NCBI GenBank assembly: GCA_965199005.1
Contig: CBDAQK010000001.1
Coordinates: forward strand, 2,542,001 to 2,606,000
Reading direction: 5' to 3'
DNA length: 64,000 nt
Source: LMUY01 sp965199005
Lineage (GTDB): Bacteria; Pseudomonadota; Alphaproteobacteria; Acetobacterales; Acetobacteraceae
The notes below the pieces were generated by a model that worked only from the letters and a program-made list of their open reading frames with translations, had not been told where the DNA came from and did not search any database. A program made the translations under genes and the position numbers. Shown here piece after piece: positions 17,433 to 26,863 of the stretch. The stretch's first letter is position 1. Every line of letters starts with the position of its first letter.

Positions 17433-19532
17433 ATGGGAATTCAGCAGCTGGCCGTCCTGAGCGCGACGCTCAGGCTTGAGAACGAGTTCACAACGGCCGA
17501 CGTCGTGCGGGAAGCCGGAGTGTCTCCGGATGTTGTCCGGAAAACCTTCCAGCGCTACGCCCACTGCTTCAGGGTGCTCAGGGCGGATAACTTGCCGGCT
17601 TCCGGAGGCACTGCAAACATCAGGAGTTTGACGGAGCTCGGTCGCAAGGAGATCGCGGATGCTGCCGCGGAGGCCCGGCAGGCTTTACCTGTGCGACCTC
17701 AGCCTCCAGATCGCTCCAAGGGGCCGGGCGGAGAGCCGGCAGGGCTGCTCGGGGCCGAACAGGTCCTATATGAGCTTGTCACAGCCTCCGGGCCGCGCGG
17801 CCGCTCCACGCTACTCGACGAGGTGCGCTCGCTCCTGGATTTTGGAGCTTCAGAGATCAGGCGCTCTCCTGATCAAGTCAACGCTGCGAGACTGGCTGCT
17901 TCATTGCAGGTTTACCGTGTGATCGGAAGTTTGCACTTGGCGGCCGAGAAACTTGTTTCCAGGCTGGAGCAGCCCCTAGCCGGCGAAGTGCGGGAGCTTG
18001 CCGAATCTGTCTTGAGTCCACGAGCGTCCGGTCAGGCGGGTGGCAAGCGTGGCCGGCTTGCCTCAGTGCCTGGCATCTCGCGCTTAGTCGCTGCCCGGAC
18101 CAAAGCTGCGGCCGAAGCTGACGAGGTAGCCCGGCTGCTGCTGGAAGTCGGCTCGCAGGCTGGTTGGTGCGCTGCGGTGGGGAAGCCGGACGGCATCTGG
18201 ACGGCGTCGGAAAGCCAGTTTTTGCAGGCGCAATTTGGTGCGGCTCCTGAGCCCAGGGCACCCGATGCCCTCGCAATCGCGCGGAAGATCAGCAGCACCA
18301 GACCGCAGGGCAAGCGGGCTGTGTTCACGGGGGCGGTAGCCGCCTTCTTGTCTTCCGCGTTCGAGAACCGCGTGGCTGCCGACTCCCATATCCCGCCGCG
18401 TTGGCTGGAAGGGCCGTCGGCCCGTTCTATCGCGGACTGGCTGGTCTCATCGTGGTGGAGGGTCCGCTGGGAACCGCCTTCCTGGGGACGCCCCGGGGCC
18501 GCGTGGCTGTCGGCGCATAGCGTTCCTGTTCCGAGACTCCGGGCGGGCACTCATGCCTTGGCCTCGCAGGGAGATTACATTTGTCTCCTCGACGCCACGC
18601 ACCCTATAGGGAGCCTTGGTCCGCGTGTGTTGCTCATGAGATGCGCCACCGGGCAGCAATTTGAAGAAGGGGCGGAGGCCTTCATAACTAACGTCTTGAC
18701 GGAGGCAGGAGGGGCGGGCGCGACGGTCGGTTTGAAAAGCCTGTCTACACGCTGGGAGGAATTGGACGCCGAAAGGCGCGACCCGGTCCGATCTGCTTAC
18801 CGTAAGATCGAAGCAGTGCTGGGATACGGCCCGGGGCGTTCACCGGGCGGCCTGGTCGACACCCTCAGCAGCCGGTCGCTTGGCGGCTTTGACGACGGAG
18901 GAATGGAACTGGCTGCGGCTTGCGCCGGCCCAAAGGCGTTGACATGGGCAAGAAGAACTGTGTCCTGCTGGGCCGAGATCAAGGGTTTCTCAGGGCGCGT
19001 CGCGCCGATACCCTTGAGAGTTCCGTCAATGGACGGCTCTCCCGATGGGCCCTGGGATGCAGGCATAAGGCTCGCCCGCGAGTTCCGCACTGGGTACGGT
19101 TTGGGTGAAGGCCCCTTGGACGACCCAACGGTCGCTGGGCTGATAGGGTTGACGCGGCTCCAGCTTCTTGAGGAGTTCGCCCACCCCGACAGGGAGTTCC
19201 CCTTCAGCATGGCGCTCCGCGAACTAGGCAGCGGGAAGATTTCCATGCTTTTCAGCAGCGACCAGCGCCACAGCCGCAGGTTTGACGCCGCGCGCCTTCT
19301 CGCAGCTGCTTTGTTCAGCAACGACCAACAGCTCCTCGTGGCATCCGAGGCGCGAACTGCCGTGCAGACGGCGCAACGCGCGTTCGCAACTGAAGTGCTT
19401 GCCCCGATCGCCGAACTCAGGGGCTTCATGAGCGGCGGCGACCTCTCCCCTGAAGCCGCTGAACGTGCTGCGCAAAAATTCGGGATCTCCTCCATCGCGA
19501 TCCAAAACCATCTTGACGCATCGTCCACTTAG
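17433..19532 (+). CDS. Winged-helix protein with ImmA/IrrE-like C-terminus, about 699 aa
   Basis: I use the ATG at 17433, but GTG codons at 17364 and 17418 are alternatives. Residues 1-60 form a helix-turn-helix (LENEFTTADVVREAGVSPDV, then RKTFQRYAHCF). The middle is a long helical region. The last 160 residues (IRLAREFRTGYGLGEGPLDD ... RFDAARLLAAALFSND ... QRAFATEVLAPIAELRGF ... AAQKFGISSIAIQNHLD) follow the pattern I know from large ImmA/IrrE-type proteins of accessory islands, but no HExxH is present. It closes the cassette that starts at 15762 and presumably acts with the HELLCH protein. Function unknown. Confidence 0.7.
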   Translation: MGIQQLAVLSATLRLENEFTTADVVREAGVSPDVVRKTFQRYAHCFRVLRADNLPASGGTANIRSLTELGRKEIADAAAEARQALPVRPQPPDRSKGPGGEPAGLLGAEQVLYELVTASGPRGRSTLLDEVRSLLDFGASEIRRSPDQVNAARLAASLQVYRVIGSLHLAAEKLVSRLEQPLAGEVRELAESVLSPRASGQAGGKRGRLASVPGISRLVAARTKAAAEADEVARLLLEVGSQAGWCAAVGKPDGIWTASESQFLQAQFGAAPEPRAPDALAIARKISSTRPQGKRAVFTGAVAAFLSSAFENRVAADSHIPPRWLEGPSARSIADWLVSSWWRVRWEPPSWGRPGAAWLSAHSVPVPRLRAGTHALASQGDYICLLDATHPIGSLGPRVLLMRCATGQQFEEGAEAFITNVLTEAGGAGATVGLKSLSTRWEELDAERRDPVRSAYRKIEAVLGYGPGRSPGGLVDTLSSRSLGGFDDGGMELAAACAGPKALTWARRTVSCWAEIKGFSGRVAPIPLRVPSMDGSPDGPWDAGIRLAREFRTGYGLGEGPLDDPTVAGLIGLTRLQLLEEFAHPDREFPFSMALRELGSGKISMLFSSDQRHSRRFDAARLLAAALFSNDQQLLVASEARTAVQTAQRAFATEVLAPIAELRGFMSGGDLSPEAAERAAQKFGISSIAIQNHLDASST

Positions 19533-20220
19533 CTTGGACGCCGCATGCCGCTTCCACGCCGGGCGTTTGTCCGTCCTGCGCGACCGACAATTCGCCGCAG
19601 ACAAATAGGCTGCCGGCTTGAACCTGGCATTCGTCAGCTATGCGGCCGATCCAGAGTGCAATTTGGTGATCATGATGGGCGTGGTCGACAGTCTCGGCAA
19701 GGGAGCGGCCGGCTGACGCGCCACACTTGCGTGGCTAAGCTGCGCCCGGGCCAGCTCGGCGGAAATTCCGTTTAGATGGCTGCTCATCATGTGGACCAGC
19801 TCGAACCAGTTCCGCAGGCCGACCTTCGAGCGGTGCATAAGCGTCCCCGCGGTCACCGACGTCTGCCTGCCCCACTCCGCGCACTCTCAAGCATGGCGCC
19901 TGCAGGACGGCGCCCAACCCTTCCGCCCGTGGCATGCGGGGGCGTCCGGCCAGCGGGCCTTGGCGAGATGCCGCGCGCAGGTGGCGTCGTCCGGGAACGC
20001 CCGGTCGAACCGCGAACGAGACATCGATCTGGCGCAGCGGACAACCCGGACACTGATGCCGCGGCTGACGGCTGGATGCGCGGCCGACGTGAGGCAGCCG
20101 ACCGCCAGGCGCTGTTGAACGCATGGCATACGGAACTCTGCGACCCCTTGGGGTGCCGCCTGGATCTGGGCTCAACCGACAGGACGGAGGAAGTCGCATC
20201 GTCATCTGAAATGTTCGACC
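19533..20220. other. Intergenic stretch with a short coding trace
   Basis: A fragment near 19620-19717 reads LNLAFVSYAADPECNLVIMM and then stops, and looks like the end of a lost gene. The remainder contains only overlapping short frames. No terminator for the cassette is obvious. Confidence 0.3.
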
Positions 20221-20795
20221 CTATTTTTGGGGAGAAGGCTGCATCGGCGGGACGACGTTCGTGCCACCCGGCGGGAAAAATCCCCTGACGCGGCCCGGCG
20301 TCAGAGGCTCGCTTAGGAAGGTGAACCCGCTCTTGCGGACGGCGGCGTTAGCCTTCGCAAGGGCCTCCACCTTGGCGGCCGTGCCCGTCGTGCCCAGCGT
20401 GCCGGTCGGATTACAGGCAGGGCTGACCAGGTTGAGAGTGATCACATTGCCCCGGTTCGCCACCAGCGTATTCTCGCTGGAGCCGCTCAATCCGAGGCTT
20501 ACCGGGATCACGGGGGAGCAGCAGCTAAGGTGACGCCCAGCTTGTTGTCTGCCGTCACGGTCAAGGTGACTGTGAACGCGACGGTGACCGTGCAGGGGTC
20601 GAGGCCCAGATACTGGCCCGATGCCGTCGCCGCCAGGTGAGACTGCTCCAGCGCATCCCGGATCTGGCCCAAAGCGTCCGCCAAGGTGATGGTCTTCGCG
20701 TCGACGTTGACCGCCGCGGGTGCGGAATTGCACCCGGACAGGGCGAGCGCCGCAACCAACGAGGCGGCCGGAAAAACCGCAAACGGTAAGCGCAT
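20221..20795 (-). pseudogene. Lipoprotein gene with a 1-base frameshift
   Basis: The ATG at 20795 has AGAGGAG six bases upstream. The product starts with a lipoprotein signal (MRLPFAVF ... AALALSGC, lipobox LSGC at about residue 22), so it would be anchored in a membrane. The frame ends early at 20508. Coding continues in the next frame (VIPVSLGLSGSSENTLVANR ... FTFLSEPLTPGRVRGFFPPG) to 20221. Adding one base to the five-G run (plus strand) at 20512-20516 restores a protein of about 190 residues. The function is unknown. Confidence 0.65.
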
Positions 20796-20879
20796 TTTGG
20801 CTCCTCTGGATGGGTGCGGCACCGTAACCATTCATCGACGGCAACGCCAAACTTAACCTGGGAGCGAACCACATGGACG

Positions 20880-21150
20880 GCACCCGCGCGCAAGCCCTCG
20901 GCGCACCGAAGCTTCGGTTCCGTCAGACCTCCCCATCTCGAGGCAGCGGCGTCTTCGCATTTTGCCATCATGGCCAGCAGCGCCGCCGTCAAAGGCGTGG
21001 CGAAGATCAGCCCGGAGATGCCAAAGTTGGAGCCGAACGCCAGTTGCGACAGATGTTCAGGTTCGGCGACATGTCCACGGCGCTCTTCCGGATCACAGGC
21101 ACCTTTGCGTTACCCTCAAACCCTTGAATGACGAGATAGAGCAAATCGTC
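20880..21150 (-). pseudogene. Membrane-protein-like coding remnant upstream of the lipoprotein
   Basis: On the minus strand one frame reads LLYLVIQGFEGNAKVPVIRK and SAVDMSPNL, and a second continues SQLAFGSNFGISGLIFATPL and TAALLAMMAKCEDAAASRWG. They look like the two halves of one frameshifted gene ending just before the lipoprotein start. I cannot identify a family. Confidence 0.35.
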
Positions 21151-21187
21151 TCCAGTCCCTCCGCGGAGCCGATGGAGAAGATCAGCG

Positions 21188-21421
21188 CCCGGCCCGCGTC
21201 CGGCTTACCCGTGCGTCGTCAATCCGCTTCCCATTGCTGTCTTTGCGGTGAACAGTCGGCTTTCCGAGCCGCCGGACGTGCTGGTGGGCAATCTCATCGG
21301 CGAGGCGACGTCGCCCACTGCTGTAGGCGTACAGCGCAAGGTGAACGAGATGATGGCGCTTGGCATAAAGGATGCCCGCGCGACGGAAGCGATCGAGGCG
21401 CGCGCGATGGTTACTCCGTGA
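21188..21421 (+). pseudogene. Unidentified C-terminal coding remnant
   Basis: The plus strand reads VVNPLPIAVFAVNSRLSEPP, DVLVGNLIGEATSPTAVGVQ and RKVNEMMALGIKDARATEAI up to a TGA at 21419. The balanced composition and regular helix pattern suggest a real protein end, but there is no start codon region or upstream domain. The family is not recognised. The following bases to 21857 hold nothing I can support. Confidence 0.35.
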
Positions 21422-21857
21422 ACCAGGTCGACCTCGACGAGGGCGCTGTGCCTCTCAGCGCCCGCGGAGGGGACAACGCCACCTAGCGCTCGTCCACCAG
21501 CACAAGGCTGTTCAGGTGACAGCACAGCCAGTGCGCCACGGCCAGGGCGCCGCCGGCTGCGCCATCGCCGGGATCGCCAGGGCGGCAGCGTAGGCATCCG
21601 CCAGCCTCTCTCCTCCGTCGAGGGATCTCTGTATGTTTCCGGCTCGGTGCCCGGATCAGTCCAGGTCGCAGTAACTTCCAAGCCGGCGACGGCGCGCGTG
21701 ATCCTCCCGCGGGCTCTCGACTGGCCGCACGGCAAGACGGGGCAGGCGCATGGCGGCTACCGCATCGGTCACAGCAGGACGATAGCCACCTGCCTGTTCT
21801 TCACTTTCCGCTATTCACCCCAACCTTCGCATGACGTTTCAGGATATCCCTTCGGAG

Positions 21858-23186
21858 CTAATCAGGAAGTCGTTGACCTTTCGTCTCCCGGGCCAGCGGG
21901 ATGAACAGCAATCCGACGGCGAAAGCTATGGCGGTCAGCGCGATTGGGGTTCCGAGCGTGCCCAAGCCGGCCACCACCGCGGCGAGGCCGAAGTTCACCC
22001 CCGCCCCGATAAAACGGCCGATCGAGGTGCAGAACGCAAATGCCGTGCCGCGGATGTCAGTCGAGAAAAGCTCCGGGAGCCAAAGGCTGAATATCGCGAA
22101 GTTGCCACCGAACAAGCCGAGGAAAAACAGGATGGCCATGAACGTCGGCAGCGCTGTCCCGACCGGCAGGTAGAACGCCCAGCCAAATGAAGCGGCAATG
22201 GTAACCAGCATACCGGCGAAGTACCCCGCCAGAGTGGAGCGGCGGCCAAACCGTTCAGATAGCCACGGGGCGGCAATACAGCCGAGCATAGTGCCGATAG
22301 AGAGCAGCCCGGTGCCGTATGATGCCATCTTTGCGGCCTCAGGCAACGACATGCCTGCCTTGCGTGCCAGGAACACGATCGCCGTGGGTTCATATACGGT
22401 GCCGGCCCAGAGGCCGATGATCGCCACGGTCAAGAGCGCGGACATAGCGATGGTCTGGCCTCTGTTGCGGTCGCTGAACAACGTCCGGAACGGGCGTTGC
22501 GCAGCCTGTGAAGCATCTTGATTGCGATGCTGCTCCTCCCAACGTTCGGGTTCCTTCACCTTGATCAGGGTGGCTATCGAGACCACGACGGGGAACAGGC
22601 CGCAAAGGAACATTGCACGCCAACCGTAGGATGCACCTACTGTGAAGTTGAGCACGGCAGCGACAAAGAAACCGAAGTAGTATCCGGTTTGAAGATACCC
22701 GGCGCCCATCTTGCGTCGGTCCTCCGGCCAGGCCTCCGCAACGTATGTGCCGGCCATCGCCCATTCTCCTCCCACCCCAATGCCCGCGAGGAAGCGGAAC
22801 AGACCGAGCAACCAGATATTGGGTGCAAAGGCCGCTGCGCCGGTGAACACGGCATATACCAGTATGGTGGCCGCCAGCGACTTAGCCCGTCCAAATCGAT
22901 CGGCTATCGGACCCCAGACGAAGGAGAAGCCCCAGCCGATCAAGAACAAGCCGAACATCAGCGACCCAATGTAGCCAACGTTTGCGGGCGTCGGCTCGAT
23001 GCCGGATTTCGGTAGCAGTTCGGTGAGCGCCGGACCCAGCACTAACGCGTAGATGACGGAATCCATGCCGTCCAGCATCCATCCGAACCATGCCGCCCAG
23101 AACCCGACGATCTGCTGGGTGTTCAGTGGCGTCCGTACTGCCTGCCGGCCAGGCGCAACTCCGGTGCTTGAAGATAGACGAGACAT
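21858..23186 (-). CDS. MFS transporter, 442 aa, likely malonate or organic-acid uptake
   Basis: There are twelve predicted membrane helices with the cytoplasmic MFS signature between helices 2 and 3 (WGPIADRFGRAKSLAA) and its repeat in the second half (LSERFGRRSTLAG). The acid-symporter-like segment GMDSVIYALVLGPALTELL lies in helix 1, and LAGIGVGGEWAMAGTYVAEA in helices 4-5, as in proton symporters for organic and aromatic acids. The gene lies 91 bases downstream of malonyl-CoA decarboxylase on the same strand and so probably imports malonate or a precursor. Length is normal and the gene looks intact. Confidence 0.85.
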   Translation of the reverse strand: MSRLSSSTGVAPGRQAVRTPLNTQQIVGFWAAWFGWMLDGMDSVIYALVLGPALTELLPKSGIEPTPANVGYIGSLMFGLFLIGWGFSFVWGPIADRFGRAKSLAATILVYAVFTGAAAFAPNIWLLGLFRFLAGIGVGGEWAMAGTYVAEAWPEDRRKMGAGYLQTGYYFGFFVAAVLNFTVGASYGWRAMFLCGLFPVVVSIATLIKVKEPERWEEQHRNQDASQAAQRPFRTLFSDRNRGQTIAMSALLTVAIIGLWAGTVYEPTAIVFLARKAGMSLPEAAKMASYGTGLLSIGTMLGCIAAPWLSERFGRRSTLAGYFAGMLVTIAASFGWAFYLPVGTALPTFMAILFFLGLFGGNFAIFSLWLPELFSTDIRGTAFAFCTSIGRFIGAGVNFGLAAVVAGLGTLGTPIALTAIAFAVGLLFIPLARETKGQRLPD

Positions 23187-23277
23187 TCGGATCGTTCCTT
23201 ATTTTTTGCTTTATCTTTGGCGGGGCTGCAGCCGCCTTCGCGGGATGTCGTTGAGCAGGATTGGAGACAGCGCTTCT

Positions 23278-24732
23278 TTACGCTTCTCGGCGCTTCCGAC
23301 CCGCCGGCGTTGACGCGGCTTTGGAGGGTAAGAACGGTCCTCGCAGGATCTCCTCGACCTCCGGGGACCGCACGACCAAACCGCGCATGAGTGCCTCGTG
23401 ACTGGCCTCAATTTGGTCAGGTTCATAGAGGTAGTTCACCATGATACCGTAGGACTCCCTGATCCCGCGGGATGCGGTGTTGCCAAGCCAATTCACGCGT
23501 TCCAGACGGGCACCGTTGGTGAGATGAAACCTGGCAACCGGGTCACTCGGCCCCTTCTTATCAGATAGGGTCACCAAGTAGGTTGCGCAGAGCCGGAGCA
23601 GAGGGCGGCGTAACGCGTCCACCAAAACCGGGCTCTCCAACCATGCATCGGTCGTGAGCGTCGCCGAGAACGCTGAAAAAATCTGGGAACTCCGGCAATC
23701 CAGCGCCGCTTGCAGGAGCAAGGTTTCATCTTCGGAGAAGAGGGGCGCAGTTTCGGCTTCTTGCAAGTGTGCTTTCAACCAGCGGCTGAAGCCCGGCACC
23801 GGTGACAAGGTGGCGAAGCCTGTCAAGTTTGGAAGTTCCGCCTTTAATTCCTCGACCACCTGCTTGATAAGAAAGTTACCGAAGGAGACCCCGCGTAGAC
23901 CCTCCTGGCAGTTCGAAATTGAATAAAAAATGGCTGTGTCGGCTGGGTTTTTCGAGTTTTGCTGAGCCACCGGGACGTTTTCACGCTCCAGCAGCGGCTG
24001 GATGGATGATGCCAGCCCGGTGGTCAGGGCGACCTCCACAAAGATCAAAGGCTCATCCGGCAGCGCCGGGTGAAAGAAGCCGAAGCATCGTCTATCGGGC
24101 CCGAGGCGACGTCGTAAGTCATCCCATCCGTCGATGGCGTGGACCGCTTCGTACGCTATAAGCTTTTCCAGAATGGCAGCCGGTGTCTGCCAGCTGATTC
24201 GACGCAACTCCAGAAATCCGCGGTTGAACCAGGATGCAAACAGATGGCGAAGGTCTAGGTCGAGCGGCTGCAATCCTGGTTCGGCACGAAGCTGGGAGAG
24301 CAAGGTTTTCCGCATAGCCACAAGGGCCGCAGTGCCGCCGGGTGCCATGTTCATGCGGCGGAGCAATTCCTGCCGCGTAGGCTCGGCAGCGATCGCAAGC
24401 TGACTGGCAAGTTTCGGCGTGGAGTCCTGAAGGTAGGCTTCCGCCGCAGCCCGAAGCAGGGCTGGTGGGGGATTGAACTCTTCAACAACGAATTTGTAGA
24501 ACGACAACTCCGCGTCAGGCGTTAACTGAGACACCACAGCAACAAGTTCGCGCGCGATCGCCGCACCGGAAGCCTCACCACGCTGCGACACCAATGCAAG
24601 TGCGTAGTCTCTCGCTTGGGCCAAAGCAGTTTTGGGGGCACTAGGCTGAAGCACATCGGCGTAGGACCTCCCGCGGTCAGCGATCGACGACCACACCCGC
24701 TCCATCCAAGACAAGGGACCGGTCACCATCAT
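23278..24732 (-). CDS. matA: Malonyl-CoA decarboxylase
   Basis: The enzyme converts malonyl-CoA to acetyl-CoA and CO2. The 484 residues from the ATG at 24732 match the family: an N-terminal four-helix part, then the catalytic GNAT-like domain. That domain contains HPALPDEPLIFVEVAL, FYSISNCQEGLRGVSFGNFL, FATLSPVPGFSRWL and DPVARFHLTNGARLERVNWL. The frame extends to 24804, but that N-terminus is atypical. The neighbours are a transporter downstream and a divergent GntR regulator, the mat arrangement. A malonyl-CoA synthetase (matB) is not in the window, so it must be elsewhere or absent. Confidence 0.93.
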   Translation of the reverse strand: MMVTGPLSWMERVWSSIADRGRSYADVLQPSAPKTALAQARDYALALVSQRGEASGAAIARELVAVVSQLTPDAELSFYKFVVEEFNPPPALLRAAAEAYLQDSTPKLASQLAIAAEPTRQELLRRMNMAPGGTAALVAMRKTLLSQLRAEPGLQPLDLDLRHLFASWFNRGFLELRRISWQTPAAILEKLIAYEAVHAIDGWDDLRRRLGPDRRCFGFFHPALPDEPLIFVEVALTTGLASSIQPLLERENVPVAQQNSKNPADTAIFYSISNCQEGLRGVSFGNFLIKQVVEELKAELPNLTGFATLSPVPGFSRWLKAHLQEAETAPLFSEDETLLLQAALDCRSSQIFSAFSATLTTDAWLESPVLVDALRRPLLRLCATYLVTLSDKKGPSDPVARFHLTNGARLERVNWLGNTASRGIRESYGIMVNYLYEPDQIEASHEALMRGLVVRSPEVEEILRGPFLPSKAASTPAGRKRREA

Positions 24733-24766
24733 CGATTTCGCCAATGGCGATCGGGCCGAACTATCC

Positions 24767-24839
24767 TTGTATGCTGGTCCAAGACCACTCCCGTCGGCTT
24801 GCATGCATTCTGGCTATGCACAGCTTGGCTTGTATACGG
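24767..24839. promoter_or_regulatory. Candidate MatR operators in the divergent promoter region
   Basis: TTGTATACGG at 24830-24839 matches eight of ten bases of the palindrome TTGTATACAA reported for the rhizobial malonate regulator MatR. A weaker copy, TTGTATGCTG, lies at 24767-24776. Both lie between the starts of the decarboxylase and the regulator, where a repressor of both genes should bind. This is a motif match only. Confidence 0.5.
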
Positions 24840-24953
24840 AGCCGGGGATAGAATGCTTCTCGGTATTATGACGCGCCGTTTATCACATCCCCGTGAGGCC
24901 TCTGACTGTCAGGTAATTTCCAGGCTGACTGGGTCGTGGTAGCTTTCGGTCTC

Positions 24954-25616
24954 ATGACGACAGGCACAACCGGCACCCTTGCCGAGGTAATCCGCACCGG
25001 GCTGGCCGACGAGATCACGTCCGGGCGGTTAACCCCAGGCACCGTGATCGACGAGCAGGAGGTTGCCCGCCGTTTCTCGGCCTCTCGCACTCCGGTGAGG
25101 GAGGCGCTTAGGGGCTTGGCGTCCTCAGGGCTAGTTCAGATAGAACCTAGACGAGGTGCCAGAGTCGTCGCTTTTACAGCCTCTCGGTTAGGCGAGCTGT
25201 TCGAGTTGATGGCCGAGTTGGAGGCGATGTGCATCCGCTTTGCGACTTTCCGAATGAAGGCGTCAGAACGGGTCCATCTGCAATTGCTGCACCGTGAAGC
25301 CATCGGACTGGTGGATGAAGGCGATGTCGCTTCTTATGATGAGCAGAACCGCCTTTTCCATCAGGCGATCTACGAAGCCAGCCATAACTCAGCGTTGGCG
25401 GATCACGCCGCTGCCCTGAGGCTCCGCCTCGCGCCGTTCCGCCGCGCCCAATTCCATGCAAAGCATCGGCTTCATGAATCCCACGCTGAACATGCTGCGA
25501 TCCTGATGCAGGTCCTTCAAGGCGACGGCGACATGGCTGCGCGATTGATGCGCGCTCACATGTTGAATGCAAGTGCGATGTTGGCCGAGTATCTTGAAGC
25601 TGCTAAGGGTCGATGA
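24954..25616 (+). CDS. matR: GntR-family (FCD) regulator of malonate genes
   Basis: An N-terminal winged helix (residues 10-70: LTPGTVIDEQEVARRFSASR, TPVREALRGLASSGLVQIEP, RRGARVVAF) is followed by an all-helical FCD effector domain (EAMCIRFATF ... DEQNRLFHQAIYEASHN ... HAAILMQVLQGDGDMAARLM). The metal or ligand pocket residues of FCD proteins (D..N..FH, H..H) are present. It is transcribed divergently from malonyl-CoA decarboxylase, so it likely represses that operon until malonate or malonyl-CoA binds. The start may instead be the GTG at 24936. The gene symbol is by context and is less certain than the family. Confidence 0.8.
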   Translation: MTTGTTGTLAEVIRTGLADEITSGRLTPGTVIDEQEVARRFSASRTPVREALRGLASSGLVQIEPRRGARVVAFTASRLGELFELMAELEAMCIRFATFRMKASERVHLQLLHREAIGLVDEGDVASYDEQNRLFHQAIYEASHNSALADHAAALRLRLAPFRRAQFHAKHRLHESHAEHAAILMQVLQGDGDMAARLMRAHMLNASAMLAEYLEAAKGR

Positions 25617-25799
25617 TGTTTTGAATCCCCGCACCCACTCCAATTTGCCGCATGTATTCTGTACACCGGCACGCATGAGCGCATGAGCGGGCGCCTCCGA
25701 AAAAACGCAGCATTGAGAGTGCTGAAGCGAAAGTTGGATTTGTTTGTGATCGCTGCTTTTGCACCTTCAGCGGTTCTTACCTGATCGGTCTCGGCAACA

Positions 25800-26074
25800 T
25801 CCCCCCTTGGATCTCCGCCGCCGTAACTGCAGACAGATCCACCTCTGCCATTGTGGCGACCGCCGACGCGGATGAGGACCCAGGCTGGCTCCCCGGCTTT
25901 GTCATCAATACGGCGGACGAGACCACTGATCTCGTCATTCTCGACGCACACGCGTTCGAAGCGGCTCCGGTGGCGACCATCCGGCTGCCACACCGGATCC
26001 CACCCGGGTTCCACGGGAACTGGTTTCCGCTGCAAGGTTGGTCTTGCGATCCGGGCCAAATCTGCACGTCTTGA
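25800..26074 (+). pseudogene. C-terminal fragment of a carotenoid cleavage oxygenase
   Basis: The frame ending at 26074 reads PGWLPGFVINTADETTDLVI, LDAHAFEAAPVATIRLPHRI and PPGFHGNW. This is the typical end of RPE65/carotenoid-oxygenase family proteins, where PxGFHGxW contains a conserved metal-binding His. The seven-bladed propeller upstream (some 400 residues) is missing, so this is a remnant. No functional neighbour is present. Confidence 0.7.
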
Positions 26075-26163
26075 GCCAAACCCGGATGTCTTGACGGTCG
26101 TGGGCCTCGATCCTTGGCTCTGAGAGGACATCACAAGCGAACAAGTCCACTCAAGACGCAAAG

Positions 26164-26543
26164 TCACGTTCCGGCTACCATCCCAGCCCATGCCGAGAAG
26201 GCGTCCAGCAGCTCGCCCATCGCCTGTGAGTCGGTGCGCCCGGAACGGGCAAGCACGTGAAACGAGTGGTCAGCTCCGTCGATGACCTCCAGCGTCGCCA
26301 GCTCGTCCAGGTTGGCGACGGCAGCCCTCATCAACGAAAGGTCGGCCAACGCATCAAGGGTTCCCTGGAGGAACAGCATGGGTATCGAGATCGCCGACAG
26401 ATGCCGGGCTCGTTCGACGGACGGCTTTCCGGCAGGGTGAACGGGTGGGTCATCCCGGCACCCGCACCGTGTGCGAAGACGTAGCAGGCCGTCGCCGCAG
26501 GCGGGATGGTGAGGACTGCCGAAATCTCCTGCGTTGCAGACAT
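26164..26543 (-). pseudogene. Alpha/beta hydrolase (KANL3/Tex30-like) with internal deletion
   Basis: The minus strand begins MSATQEISAVLTIPP and CYVFAHGAGAGMTHPFT, the strand-loop start of this hydrolase family. It then jumps, with a frame change, to PAGKPSVERARHLSAISIPM, LFLQGTLDALADLSL and EVIDGADHSFHVLARSGRTD, the end with the catalytic Asp and His. About 90 residues including the nucleophile Ser region are deleted, so the gene is dead. Confidence 0.75.
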
Positions 26544-26863
26544 CTTGATTGTCAGCGAGCTAATAGCCAATCACCCAAGGTCACCACTTGAGGCTCGGGT
26601 GAGAAGATTGAACACTCTGCTAGCGGTTGTGTAGCCCATACTCTCGACTCCCGTGCGAACTGTATGTTAACACCCGGCTATTACGCGTGAGACGACCTGC
26701 CGCCACCACCTGCCAACGAGCCTGCGGCCAGGAGCCCCTTATACGATCTTTTCCTTGATGCATGCTCCATGCGACAAGCCGCACCGCGTCATTCATCCAA
26801 GCTCTGGAGACCTGGGAGGGCCAGAATGAGGTGCCGAGGCGCGGCGCGGGGTGGAGTGTGACA

